Shown here: one piece after another, positions 41,229 through 50,044 of the stretch | Numbering within the stretch: position 1 is the first letter of the stretch | How the letters are laid out: every line of letters starts with the position of its first letter | Assembly: GCF_016403105.1 (NCBI RefSeq) | Contig: NZ_CP046155.1 | Location: 124,001 to 188,000 of the forward strand | Source: Leptolyngbya sp. BL0902 | Lineage (GTDB): Bacteria > Cyanobacteriota > Cyanobacteriia > Phormidesmidales > Phormidesmidaceae | DNA length: 64,000 bases | Direction: 5' to 3' | Made by a program: the position numbers and the translations under genes | Notes under the pieces: model-generated | What the model saw: only the letters and a program-made list of their open reading frames with translations | Told to the model about the DNA's origin: nothing | Databases searched by the model: none

Positions 41229-42752
41229 ATGACACAGGCAGATTATGAGGGTTCTGTTGCCGCAGAACCAGGTGATGACGTTGTTGAGTACAACACAGGT
41301 ATTCTGTATGGCCTGATGGACAAGCCACCCGTTGGGGAAGCGGCCTTTGTTGCCATGCAGCACGTTTTGGCCTCCTTTGTGGGCATCATTACACCACCGC
41401 TGCTGATTTGTTCAGCCCTCGGTGTTGATTCAGTCAATACCAGTTTCGTGATCAGCATGTCGCTGTTTGCCAGTGGTCTCTGCACCTTCATTCAGTGCAA
41501 GCGGATTGGCCCCGTGGGCTCTGGTTTGTTGAGTTTGCAGGGTACTAGCTTTGCTTTTTTGGGGCCGATTATTGGCATCGGTACCGCCGCCGTCAACGGC
41601 GGTGCTACCCCAGAACAGGCTCTAGCGCTGATCTTTGGGGTTTGCTTTTTCGGCTCGTCAGTGGAAATCATCCTCAGCCGTTTCCTGCATCTCGCGCAGG
41701 AAATCATCACGCCGCTGGTGGCCGGAACAGTGGTGATGATCATCGGCCTCAGCCTGATTAAAACCGGGATTTTTAGCCTTGCTGGGGGCGCAGGAGCCAA
41801 GCGGGTGAGCGCCATTTTTGCCCAGGAGGGCAATGTCGGCTTGAGCGAGGTCACGGTGGATGGTGTCTTGTTTAAGGCTAGTAATGCCTTTGGCAGTACC
41901 CAAAATCTGGCCCTAGGTTTTTTGGTGTTGGCCATCGTTACCGCCCTCACCCTCTCCAGTAATCGGATTCTGCGGATGGGAGCCATTGCCATCGGCCTGA
42001 TCGTTGGATACGTCATCGCCTTTTTCCTGGGCCTGGTCAACTTCAGCAACCTCAGCCAGTTGCCCCTATTTCGGGTTCCCATTCCGTTGCGGTTTGGCTT
42101 TGATTTCAACTTCGCAGCCTTTGCCCCGTTCATTATCCTTTACCTGATTACCGCCGTAGAAACCATCGGTGACTTAACCGCCACCTCCGCTGTGTCTGGG
42201 GAGCCTGTGAAAGGCCCGGTCTACTTTCGGCGCATTAAGGGCGGGGTGCTAGGGGATGGGGTGAATTCTGCCCTAGCCGCTCTGCTGAACACCTTCCCCA
42301 ACACCACCTTCAGCCAAAACAACGGTGTCATTCAAATGACTGGGGTCGCCAGCCGCTACGTGGGTTTCTTCGTTGCTGGGATCTTCGCCATTCTCGGCCT
42401 AGTTCCCATTGTGGGCGGTGTCTTCCAGGCTATTCCCCAGCCTGTTCTGGGCGGGGCTACGCTGATCATGTTTGGCTCCATTGCTGTGGCAGGGCTAAAC
42501 ATTGTGGCCTCCACCGGGTTAGATCGCCGATCCATTATTCTGGTGGCCATTTCCTTGGCTCTTGGTCTAGGGGTGGTCTATCACCCCGAAATTTTTGACG
42601 GCAAACCCGCCCTCATCCGGAATGTTTTCTCGTCTGGGATTTCCACCGGAGGGCTAGCCGCCATTGTGCTGAATATTATTCTGCCCGGTCGGCCCAAGGT
42701 GCCTTCCTACCGCGAGGCCATCGCAGAGACAGAGGCTGAGGGTCAAGTTTAG
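41229..42752 (+). CDS. NCS2-family xanthine/uracil permease
   Basis: This 507-residue inner-membrane protein has about fourteen helices. The NCS2 (UraA/XanQ type) signature motifs are present: LLSLQGTSFAFLGPIIGIGT in helix 3, ITAVETIGDLTATS containing the substrate-binding Glu, and LNTFPNTTFSQNNGVIQMTG in helix 10. The asparagine-rich SQNNG motif is characteristic of the xanthine/uric-acid branch, which co-transports purine with protons or sodium. Substrate choice between xanthine, urate and uracil is inferred, not shown. The ATG at 41229 follows a long structured leader and a short upstream frame. Confidence 0.9.
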   Translation: MTQADYEGSVAAEPGDDVVEYNTGILYGLMDKPPVGEAAFVAMQHVLASFVGIITPPLLICSALGVDSVNTSFVISMSLFASGLCTFIQCKRIGPVGSGLLSLQGTSFAFLGPIIGIGTAAVNGGATPEQALALIFGVCFFGSSVEIILSRFLHLAQEIITPLVAGTVVMIIGLSLIKTGIFSLAGGAGAKRVSAIFAQEGNVGLSEVTVDGVLFKASNAFGSTQNLALGFLVLAIVTALTLSSNRILRMGAIAIGLIVGYVIAFFLGLVNFSNLSQLPLFRVPIPLRFGFDFNFAAFAPFIILYLITAVETIGDLTATSAVSGEPVKGPVYFRRIKGGVLGDGVNSALAALLNTFPNTTFSQNNGVIQMTGVASRYVGFFVAGIFAILGLVPIVGGVFQAIPQPVLGGATLIMFGSIAVAGLNIVASTGLDRRSIILVAISLALGLGVVYHPEIFDGKPALIRNVFSSGISTGGLAAIVLNIILPGRPKVPSYREAIAETEAEGQV

Positions 42753-43019
42753 GTTCTTTAAAGGCTTGAAATTCAGGGGTTTTGGAGAGAGTTGAGTCTG
42801 GGCCTGTCGGCCTATCTACGCCTAAAACGCCTGATTTCTTGTTTGTTTGGCGCAGTCCATCGGTTTTTAGTAGGCAGCCTGGTGTTCTCGGTCAGCCTTG
42901 ATTGGGAGCTAGGAGACATCTAGCCGCCACATAAGACGAGGTCATCGCCAGCAATAGGCAAGCGTTGAGTGCGCTTTGCCTTTCATAGGGATAACCATCT
43001 ATTGGTGTGAGGAGTCACG

Positions 43020-44990
43020 ATGTTGAACGTCAAAACCTTGAGTTTTTCCGCCCGCTGGCTGGCTTGGGCTAGCCGTCAGTCTAGCTGGCTGACCACAGCC
43101 CTTCTGGTGACAGCGGCTTTGCCCGTTGCCGCAGCGGAGGGTTGGGTCGAGGCCGCCCCCCCGCTGCCCCTGGCCCTGGCGAGCGAAGTCACCAGGGGAG
43201 AGGAATTGGTGGAGCCCGGTCTTCAAGCTGAGGCCGCTACCGCAGTGGTGAGGGAAACCCCGCTGCTGGCGGAGGCGGGCGGTGTTTCCGCTGAGGTGGC
43301 TCAAGATCCTACCGCCTTAGACGCAGCCGCGATGCCGATGTTCCTGGTCACGGATCTGGAAACGGCCCTCGGCACCGATGGTCGGGTGGATGCTAGGGCC
43401 GCAGATTTGGCCCAGGGTATCCGGGTGACAGACTTTTCGGATGTTGCCCCCAGCGATTGGGCCTTCCAAGCCCTGAGCAACCTGGTAGATAACTACGGCT
43501 GTCTCGTGGGCTACCCAGACCGCACCTTCCAAGGACAGCGCAGCCTCACCCGCTTCGAGTTTGCGGCGGGGCTCAATGCCTGTTTAGACGTCATTGTAGG
43601 CACCCTAGGCAGCGTCTCCGATGACGACTTGGTGGCCATTCGCCGCTTGCAGGAGGAATTTGCCGCCGAAATGACTACCCTGCGTAGCCGGGTAGATACC
43701 CTAGAAGCCGAAACGGCCACCCTTCGCGCCCAACAGTTTTCTACCCAAACCAAACTGCGGGGATCGGCCTTTATGAACGCTGGGGTCGGGTTCTCCAGCG
43801 GCAACATTTTGGCCGAGCGCAACAGTACAGCGACGTTCCCCGGCAGCGTGCAATTTGTCCCCCCGCGCCGGGTGGGCGGCGTGCCGGATGTGGTCACGGT
43901 GACTGATGATGCCCAAATCACCACGGGCGCACTGACCTGGATCAACATGGATACCTCCTTCACCGGGTCAGATCGGCTGAAGCTTCAGTTGGCGGCGGGG
44001 GCAGGAACAGCCCCAGGCAACTTCTACGGCTCGGCGGGCCTGTTCAATACCTTTGGTACACCGTTCACCTTTCAGTTCCCATCCGCTAACTTTGACGTAG
44101 TTGTCCGAGAACTGAGCTATATGTTTCCGGTGGGCGATAGTCTCACCCTAGAGGTAGGCCCCCGGATTAACTGGTACAGCTACTTCGACAACAACCGCTA
44201 TACCTTCTTCCTCACCGGGGCCAATAGCTTTAACTCTAGCGGCGGCACCCAGGTCAACACCATTGACCGGGGGGCTGGGGCTATTGCGGTGTGGGATGTG
44301 GCCGACTGGCTGGATGTGCGCGTGGGCTATTTGGCGGAAAGCAACGAATTTTTGCCCGGTCTACGGCCTGCGGGTGATCCCTCCGTGGGCCTGTTTGGCG
44401 GCACCAGTACCCTGACGGGGCAGATCGGCCTGCGGCCCTTGAACAACCTCAACCTGCGGTTCTTGTACACCCGATCCAACCTCATGCCCAACGGCCTGGG
44501 CCAAATTGGCGGCACCGCTGGCGAACCCATCTACGGCTTTGCCGATGACGGTGCCGGAGGGCGGCTCACCAATGCTCCCGCCGACACCTTCCTAGTCAAC
44601 TTTGACTGGACACCGCTGCAATGGCTGGGCCTCTTTGGTCGCTACAGCTACGGTAGCGTTGCGCTCACCAGTGAAGCTACCGGGACTCGCATTGGCGATG
44701 TCAACGGCCAGTCCTTCCAGCTTGGGGTAGCCTTCCCCGACCTCTTCAAGCAGGGAGCGTTGGGAACGGTCTCCTACCTGATTCCCTACGATGTGACGGG
44801 AGGCCGAGAGTTCTTGGTCTCCGGTGGCGGCAATGGCGGCACCCAGCAGGAGGTGGAGGTCTCCTACCGCTACCCAATCAACCGCAACCTGGCCGTCATG
44901 CCCTCCTTCTATTGGATCATGAACGCCAACAACTTCAGCACCAACCCCGACATTTTCCTGTTTAACCTCCAAGGCCAAATCTCCTTCTAG
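43020..44990 (+). CDS. SLH-domain iron-uptake porin (OprB-like)
   Basis: This 656-residue outer-membrane protein has an N-terminal signal region (LTTALLVTAALPVAAAEG). An SLH repeat follows at about 135-190 (VTDFSDVAPSDWAFQALSNL and GYPDRTFQGQRSLTRFEFAA). A coiled coil lies at about 205-250 (RRLQEEFAAEMTTLRSR). An OprB-type beta barrel of about 400 residues ends in LQGQISF, with the terminal phenylalanine needed for barrel insertion. The SLH repeat ties it to pyruvylated peptidoglycan polysaccharide. Members in cyanobacteria (SomA/Slr1841-like) pass small solutes, and some mediate iron uptake. A hairpin at 42956-42981 lies upstream and an intrinsic terminator follows. Confidence 0.93.
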   Translation: MLNVKTLSFSARWLAWASRQSSWLTTALLVTAALPVAAAEGWVEAAPPLPLALASEVTRGEELVEPGLQAEAATAVVRETPLLAEAGGVSAEVAQDPTALDAAAMPMFLVTDLETALGTDGRVDARAADLAQGIRVTDFSDVAPSDWAFQALSNLVDNYGCLVGYPDRTFQGQRSLTRFEFAAGLNACLDVIVGTLGSVSDDDLVAIRRLQEEFAAEMTTLRSRVDTLEAETATLRAQQFSTQTKLRGSAFMNAGVGFSSGNILAERNSTATFPGSVQFVPPRRVGGVPDVVTVTDDAQITTGALTWINMDTSFTGSDRLKLQLAAGAGTAPGNFYGSAGLFNTFGTPFTFQFPSANFDVVVRELSYMFPVGDSLTLEVGPRINWYSYFDNNRYTFFLTGANSFNSSGGTQVNTIDRGAGAIAVWDVADWLDVRVGYLAESNEFLPGLRPAGDPSVGLFGGTSTLTGQIGLRPLNNLNLRFLYTRSNLMPNGLGQIGGTAGEPIYGFADDGAGGRLTNAPADTFLVNFDWTPLQWLGLFGRYSYGSVALTSEATGTRIGDVNGQSFQLGVAFPDLFKQGALGTVSYLIPYDVTGGREFLVSGGGNGGTQQEVEVSYRYPINRNLAVMPSFYWIMNANNFSTNPDIFLFNLQGQISF

Positions 44991-45031
44991 GAGTTCCTGG
45001 CCGAGTTCTCTATCGTTGCTGAGTCTCCCGT

Positions 45032-45061
45032 GGCTACCTGCTGAAACAGGTAGCCTTTTTT
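45032..45061 (+). terminator. Intrinsic terminator after the porin gene
   Basis: GGCTACCTG (45032-45040) and CAGGTAGCC form a nine-bp perfect stem with a short loop, CTGAAA-type, followed by TTTTTT. It starts 42 bases after the porin stop. Confidence 0.95.
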
Positions 45062-45151
45062 ATAGTGTTTTCACCCTTGGGGGCAGGGAGTGGCCCAAGG
45101 CGTTGGCTACGGCTGATCCATAGCGTTCAGTTCACCGTCTTCGACCAAGCC

Positions 45152-46663
45152 TCAGCGGATGTCGTAGCCAAACAGATTGGGGTCAACATCGCCCAAGTTG
45201 AGATCCCCTAACCCATATTCAGCCCAGCGGCGATCCACCAGGGCAGCGGTGTCGGGGTCGGGGACGAGTTCTTCGCTCCAGGGGCGGTCGGTTTCGGGGT
45301 AGACCTTGGTGGTGGCGTCGATGCCCATGCGGCTCCCCAAACCGGGCCGTTCCGTGGCAAAGTCCAGCTTGTCGAAGGGGTTGTTGGGCAAAATGAACAC
45401 ATCCCGCACCGGGTCTACCTTGGAGGTGACGGCCCACATCACCTGGCGCGGATCGCGAATGTTGATGGATTCATCCACCACAATCACAAACTTGGTGTAG
45501 TTGAACTGGGGCAGGGCCGACCAAAAGGCCAACGCAGCCCGTTTCGCCTGTCCGGGGTAGGTTTTCTCGATGGAAAGGACGGCGGCTTTGTAGCTCAGCC
45601 CTTCCATGGGCAAGAAGAAGTCCTTAATTTCTGGGACTTGCTGGCGCAGGATGGGGGTGTAGATGCGGTTGAGGGCGATGGCCATCATGGCATCTTCCTT
45701 GGGGGGCCGACCGCTGAAGGTGGTCATATAAATCGGATTTTTGCGGTGGGTAACGCAGTGGAAGCGCAGCAGCGGGGCCGCTTCATTGACGCCGCCGTAG
45801 TAGCCGATGTGGTCGCCAGCGGGGCCATCCACCGCCGTTTCCCCAGGGGTGATGGTGCCTTCCAGCACGATTTCCGAGTCAGCGGGGACTTCTAAATCCA
45901 CGGTTTTGCATTTGGCTAGGTGGACGCCTTTTCCAGCGTAGAGTCCGGCAAACAGCCACTCCGACAGGTCAATGGGTAGGGGAGTTGCCGCCGCGAGAAT
46001 CACCAACGGATCGACCCCGATGGCGATGGCCACCTCTAGCTTTTTGCCCATTTCCGCCGCCTTCCGCAGGTGCCGACTACAGCCCCGCACCGACAGCCAC
46101 TGCACCGTCATGGTGTTTTTCGATTGCAGTTGCAGGCGATACACCCCCACGTTGGGAATGCCGCTTTCCGGGTCTTTGGTGATCATCAGGCCCAGGGTCA
46201 GCACCTTGCCCGCATCGCCGGGGTAGACGTGCAGCATCGGAATTTGGGTCAGATCCACCGCCTCATCCTTCAGCACCACCTGATGGCAGGGGGGCAGCAA
46301 ATCCCGCATGGGCTTGGCCTTCACCACATCAAACAGCGCCTTGCCCATTTCCACCGCCTGGGAGAGTTTCTTGGGCGGGCGGGGCTGATACAGCAGGGCC
46401 AGCTTGTCCCCCAGCGCTTCCAGTTCTTGGGGATGATCCATATTCATGGCCCAGCACACCCGCTCCACGGTGCCCATGACGTTGATGGCCAGGGGCATCG
46501 AGGCTCCCTTCACGTTCTCAAACAGCAGGGCAGGCCCGCCGCCCAACAGCAGCCGATTGGCAATTTCTGACACCTCCAGGTACGAATCCACCGGGGTCGT
46601 GATGCGTCGCAACTGCCCCCGATCTTCTAGTAGGGTTAAAAACTGCCGCAGGTCTCTAGCCAT
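45152..46663 (-). CDS. ubiD: UbiD-family decarboxylase
   Basis: This 503-residue enzyme matches the prenylated-flavin-dependent UbiD family. It has ARDLRQFLTLLEDRGQLRRI at the start, PNVGVYRLQLQSKNTMTVQW in the Mn/K-binding region, VDGPAGDHIGYYGG with the conserved E-x-P-relevant region nearby, and a C-terminal EKTYPGQAKRAALAFWSALP. In cyanobacteria a UbiD homologue decarboxylates 4-hydroxybenzoate-derived prenylated precursors for plastoquinone; the exact substrate is inferred. The UbiX partner that makes the cofactor is not in the window. The ATG at 46663 gives normal length and excludes ten non-conserved upstream codons. Confidence 0.9.
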   Translation of the reverse strand: MARDLRQFLTLLEDRGQLRRITTPVDSYLEVSEIANRLLLGGGPALLFENVKGASMPLAINVMGTVERVCWAMNMDHPQELEALGDKLALLYQPRPPKKLSQAVEMGKALFDVVKAKPMRDLLPPCHQVVLKDEAVDLTQIPMLHVYPGDAGKVLTLGLMITKDPESGIPNVGVYRLQLQSKNTMTVQWLSVRGCSRHLRKAAEMGKKLEVAIAIGVDPLVILAAATPLPIDLSEWLFAGLYAGKGVHLAKCKTVDLEVPADSEIVLEGTITPGETAVDGPAGDHIGYYGGVNEAAPLLRFHCVTHRKNPIYMTTFSGRPPKEDAMMAIALNRIYTPILRQQVPEIKDFFLPMEGLSYKAAVLSIEKTYPGQAKRAALAFWSALPQFNYTKFVIVVDESINIRDPRQVMWAVTSKVDPVRDVFILPNNPFDKLDFATERPGLGSRMGIDATTKVYPETDRPWSEELVPDPDTAALVDRRWAEYGLGDLNLGDVDPNLFGYDIR

Positions 46664-46801
46664 TGTGAACAAGTGTAAAGAGCTGTGTTCCATTATGGCG
46701 GACAGGGTGGGCCAACGGCCATGCCCCCGCTATGTATGCTGCATCACGGGCCTAGAAGCAGCCCAGGTGATACAACTGAAGCAGCCTGTCCAGAGTGTCC
46801 C

Positions 46802-47518
46802 ATGTCGCGCCTGTTTCTTCGATTTACTGTGATCGCCGTCCTGCTAGCCCCCCTGACCGCCTGCGGCAACCGCCTAAATGTGGCCCAGATTGAAGCTGAC
46901 ATCCAGGCCGATATCGAACGTCAAGGCCGCCGTTTGGCCCTGCGGGAGGTGCGCTGTCCTAGGGATGTCCGGCGGCAGGCCGGAGCTTTTTTTCGCTGCG
47001 TGGGGGAGCTAGACCCAGAGGGCACCTTTACCATCAACGTCACCCAGCAGGATGATCGGGGCGGCGTAGCGTGGGATGTGCCCAATTCCAAGGTGATTCT
47101 CAACCTGGTCAAGGTGGAGGAAGGGATCCAACGGGGACTTTCTCAGGCGCTCGGGCAGCAAGCCCCTGTGGACTGTGGCGAGGCCATGTATCGGGCCAAC
47201 CAACCGGGGGATCGGTTTGAGTGTCGCGTGGTGGGTGGCCTCACCGATGGGGCTGATACGATCCAAACAGTGCTGGTCAGGATTAATGCGGCAGGCAATC
47301 TAGACTGGCAAGAGCAGCGAGGGGGGCACTCGACTACGGTGGCCAATCCAGCCCCGACGGCCAATCCAGCCACGGCAATGACTACCCCAAACGCAGCTAC
47401 TCCCGCTGCCCCCGCCAGCGCCTCGGCCCCGTCGCCCCCCGTCGCCCCCGCCGTATCCACCACTGGCCCCACCGGACGCCCCATCAATCGCCCCTACATT
47501 CGAGGCGACAACGATTAG
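46802..47518 (+). CDS. DUF4333-type lipoprotein
   Basis: This 238-residue lipoprotein has a type II signal with lipobox L-T-A-C (VIAVLLAPLTAC). Two similar domains follow. The first is about VAQIEADIQADIERQGRRLA through VSQ, with paired cysteines CPRDVRRQAGAFFRC; the second has CGEAMYRANQPGDRFEC. These cysteine pairs match the disulfide-linked DUF4333 fold of actinobacterial and cyanobacterial lipoproteins. A long Pro/Ala/Thr-rich C-terminal tail follows, rich in repeated A-N-P and A-T-P steps. It lies 152 bases upstream of exbB on the same strand. Envelope location is inferred; a partner role for ExbBD is only suggested by position. Confidence 0.75.
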   Translation: MSRLFLRFTVIAVLLAPLTACGNRLNVAQIEADIQADIERQGRRLALREVRCPRDVRRQAGAFFRCVGELDPEGTFTINVTQQDDRGGVAWDVPNSKVILNLVKVEEGIQRGLSQALGQQAPVDCGEAMYRANQPGDRFECRVVGGLTDGADTIQTVLVRINAAGNLDWQEQRGGHSTTVANPAPTANPATAMTTPNAATPAAPASASAPSPPVAPAVSTTGPTGRPINRPYIRGDND

Positions 47519-47670
47519 GTTGATGCCGCCACCCTGGATGGGTTAATCCCTTGTTAAGGCTCCTATGGCCCTGCCTTAACGTCTCTGTCTCCAGCATCCG
47601 ATAGGCTAGATGAGGGTTAATCCGTCTTTCATGCTGTGTTCTTCCTTGGGAAAATCCCGCCCTGAACCCT

Positions 47671-48360
47671 ATGACAACCGTTCTTGATTTCTTGGCCAAA
47701 GGTGGCCCCGTGATGGTGCCGATTGTGGGGTGCTCTGTGCTCACCATCGCTACCGCCCTAGAGCGCACCCTGTTTTGGATGCGGCTCCTGAAGCGCGAAG
47801 ATCAAGTGGTTCATGCCGTGCTGGATGCCGCCCGCCGCGATCTCAGCGAAGCCGCTGCCCTCGCGGCCCAAGCCCAGGACTTGCCCATCGGACGGTTTTT
47901 GTTGGCCCCCCTGCGGCTGAATCGGCCCTCCCCAGAAACCTTTCGGCTGGCCATGGAAACGGCAGGAGACCGGGAGTTTGTCCACATGCGAAAGGGCGAC
48001 AAACTGCTGGAAACCGTGGTGGCCGTTGCGCCTTTGCTGGGGCTACTGGGCACCGTCACCGGGTTGATTGCCACCTTCGGCAACCTCACCATTGGCGGCG
48101 GTGGCTCCGGCGAACAGGCCACAGCGGCGGCAGCGGGGATTGGGGAAGCCCTGATTACCACAGCGGCGGGCATGGTGGTGGCCATCCTGGCGCTACTGGT
48201 ATTTCGGGTGATGGTGACGCTACAGTCTCAGCAAATCGACTACTTCTCAGACGCCGGAAACGAGCTAGAACTGATCTATCGGCAATACTGGCACGAGCCC
48301 GCCCAACTCCCGGTCGAGGCCCAGGGCGACCGATTGCCCACCCCAGACCGCCTGCGATAG
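47671..48360 (+). CDS. exbB: ExbB/TolQ/MotA-type proton channel
   Basis: This 229-residue protein has three transmembrane helices: one near 12-34 (GGPVMVPIVGCSVLTIATAL) and two C-terminal helices containing VVAVAPLLGLLGTVTGLIATF and ALITTAAGMVVAILALLVFRV. The LLGLLGTVTG and AAGMVVA blocks are the ExbB/TolQ signature. Together with ExbD it forms the proton-driven motor that energises outer-membrane transport. The ExbD gene begins 11 bases after its stop. A TonB protein and a TonB-dependent receptor are not in the window. Confidence 0.92.
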   Translation: MTTVLDFLAKGGPVMVPIVGCSVLTIATALERTLFWMRLLKREDQVVHAVLDAARRDLSEAAALAAQAQDLPIGRFLLAPLRLNRPSPETFRLAMETAGDREFVHMRKGDKLLETVVAVAPLLGLLGTVTGLIATFGNLTIGGGGSGEQATAAAAGIGEALITTAAGMVVAILALLVFRVMVTLQSQQIDYFSDAGNELELIYRQYWHEPAQLPVEAQGDRLPTPDRLR

Positions 48361-48371
48361 GGCCATTTCCC

Positions 48372-48788
48372 ATGCGCTTCAAGACTCAATCCAGTCCGCC
48401 CCCGCCCCAGGTAGACCTCATCCCCATGCTGACGGTGATGATGGGGGTGTTGGCCTTTTTTGTGGTAGTCACCACCACCCTCAGCCAGGAAACCTTGGTA
48501 GACATCCAGCTCCCCGCCGAAGACCAAGCCGACGCCGACGTTCCCTTCCCCGCCGACCCCTTCATTGTGGAACTGGTGGGGGAAAACGAGGTATTGCTCA
48601 ACGGCCAGCCCACGGATCTTGATACCCTGGCCACGCAGATGGAAGCCTACCTCAGCCGCAACCCCAACGACACGGTTTTTCTGTTGCCCCACCAAGACTT
48701 GCCCTACGAACAGGTGATGCAATTCCTCGGCGATATGCGGCGCATCGGTGGCAACCGCGTTTCCCTCGCCATCGAAGCCCAGCCCTAG
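48372..48788 (+). CDS. exbD: ExbD/TolR-type proton-channel subunit
   Basis: This 138-residue protein has a single N-terminal helix, VDLIPMLTVMMGVLAFFVVV, with the essential Asp (D14) that carries protons. It then has a periplasmic domain with RNPNDTVFLLPHQDLPYEQV and GDMRRIGGNRVSLAIEA, matching ExbD/TolR. Its frame is open through much of exbB, but only the ATG at 48372 gives the proper length. The 11-base gap shows that the pair is cotranscribed. Confidence 0.9.
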   Translation: MRFKTQSSPPPPQVDLIPMLTVMMGVLAFFVVVTTTLSQETLVDIQLPAEDQADADVPFPADPFIVELVGENEVLLNGQPTDLDTLATQMEAYLSRNPNDTVFLLPHQDLPYEQVMQFLGDMRRIGGNRVSLAIEAQP

Positions 48789-48839
48789 CAGGTCGAATAC
48801 AACACCCGACCTTGATAGCCCCAATTCCCTAAGGATTGG

Positions 48840-48950
48840 CCTGTAGGGTGCATTCGCGGCAATCCTCCTGCCAAGAGCCACCCTGGTCGCTGGGATTCGC
48901 CGCAATGCACCGCAGGAAAATCAGAGTTAGCCAAGTAGGCTGTGGCATGA
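48840..48950. repeat. Dispersed repeat with large inverted arms
   Basis: CCTGTAGGGTGCATTCGC begins the left arm (48840-48865) and its near-complement GCCGCAATGCACCGCAGG ends the right arm (48892-48916), with a 26-base spacer. The right flank, with GTTAGCCAAGTAGGCT and TGGCAT, repeats at 32611-32668. It fills the gap after exbD. Confidence 0.8.
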
Positions 48951-48986
48951 GACCGGAATGAAGCGAGGGCAAAGTCTGGGGTGAGG

Positions 48987-49640
48987 CTAATACGCCGACC
49001 GCAGATCGCCCCGTTCGTTGCGAGCCCGTTCCTTGGCCTTGGCGGCGCTTTTCTTCAGGGCTTCGAGGCGCTTGATGTAGCGATCCCGCTGGCGCTTTTT
49101 GGGGGTTTGCTCGATCAAGGTTTTGAGGGCGCTGCCTAGGCTCTTGTAGGCATTGGGCAGGGTGTAGCCAAAACGGGTGGCGATGGCGATGGCCCGCTCA
49201 TCGGCGTCGATGCTTTCTTGTAGGGTCTTTTGGTTGTTGTTACGCTTATACAGCCGCCAGCCCGAAAAGCCGCACAGCCCCAGGGCCAACATCAGCAGCA
49301 GGCCGTCCTGCACCCACAGTTCGCCCACGGCTCCGCCCAAACCAATGGCCAGCGCCGCCATTTCCCAACCATCGCGGGGAATAGTGTCGTTTTGGATGCG
49401 GCCCACCTCGTGCCAGAACATCAGGTTGCGCTGGTCGAGGGCCAGTTGTTCCCACTTGACGAGGTCGATCTGGATTTCAACCTGATCCTTGCCCAGTTCT
49501 TCGCAGGTAATTAGCGGCGGACTGACATCAATGGCCGATTCCACCGTCACCCAGCTTTGCAACTCGGGGGGCAGCAGGCTTCGTAACCGACGCAGCTCGC
49601 CCATATCAGCACGGGCCGTGGAAGTGGCGTAGGAGGTCAT
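48987..49640 (-). CDS. DUF3318 membrane protein
   Basis: This 217-residue protein has an N-terminal cytosolic half with MGELRRLRSLLPPELQSWV and ALDQRNLMFWHEVGRIQNDT, two adjacent hydrophobic segments (MAALAIGLGGAVGELWVQDG and LLLMLALGLCGFSGW), and a C-terminal coiled tail (DRYIKRLEALKKSAAKAKER). This is the DUF3318 layout, found in cyanobacteria and without a known role. The HEVGR motif resembles the catalytic helix of metalloproteases, but no other metal-binding residues are evident. The ATG at 49640 was chosen over an upstream alternative at 49664. Confidence 0.8.
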   Translation of the reverse strand: MTSYATSTARADMGELRRLRSLLPPELQSWVTVESAIDVSPPLITCEELGKDQVEIQIDLVKWEQLALDQRNLMFWHEVGRIQNDTIPRDGWEMAALAIGLGGAVGELWVQDGLLLMLALGLCGFSGWRLYKRNNNQKTLQESIDADERAIAIATRFGYTLPNAYKSLGSALKTLIEQTPKKRQRDRYIKRLEALKKSAAKAKERARNERGDLRSAY

Positions 49641-50044
49641 GGAGGTCAGAGAGGGGTAAAACAACCAAGGAAACGGGCCGCAGGCTCTGAGGGAGAGCCC
49701 TGTTCTTTCATCCTAAACGCCGCCTCTAGGATTTGGCTGACGCATTAACCGTAATGTCAACCGAACCAAAGCGGAATGGATACTCCTATAAATCCTACCT
49801 CATGCCCTTTTCGTCAAGGGGCTGCTGAGCATTTCTACCCGGTTTTGTAGATTTTGAGGAACCGAAGATGCTTGGATGCCATCGCCCCACGCCCTGTTTT
49901 CCAGGCTGTATGATGTTGCATCCCGTCGCTGCAAATCTGAGGATTCCGAATTTCGCGGTTTTGAATGGCAAGGTTCCCAACCGGATGGCGACAAGCCCCA
50001 TAAACAACAAACGCTAGTTCTTCAGCGCCTCACCCCCGACCGTT
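49641..50044. other. Intergenic region, nothing recognised
   Basis: This 404-bp region lies upstream of the leftward DUF3318 gene and downstream of the leftward threonine aldolase gene. Short open frames exist on both strands, but none has a ribosome site, conserved pattern or export signal that I can support. No hairpin terminator is apparent. Confidence 0.5.

Noticed and set aside
47730-48371. Long open frame overlapping exbB in the exbD frame
   Set aside because: It has no conserved features, and exbB in another frame shows a full family signature. The real exbD begins at 48372.
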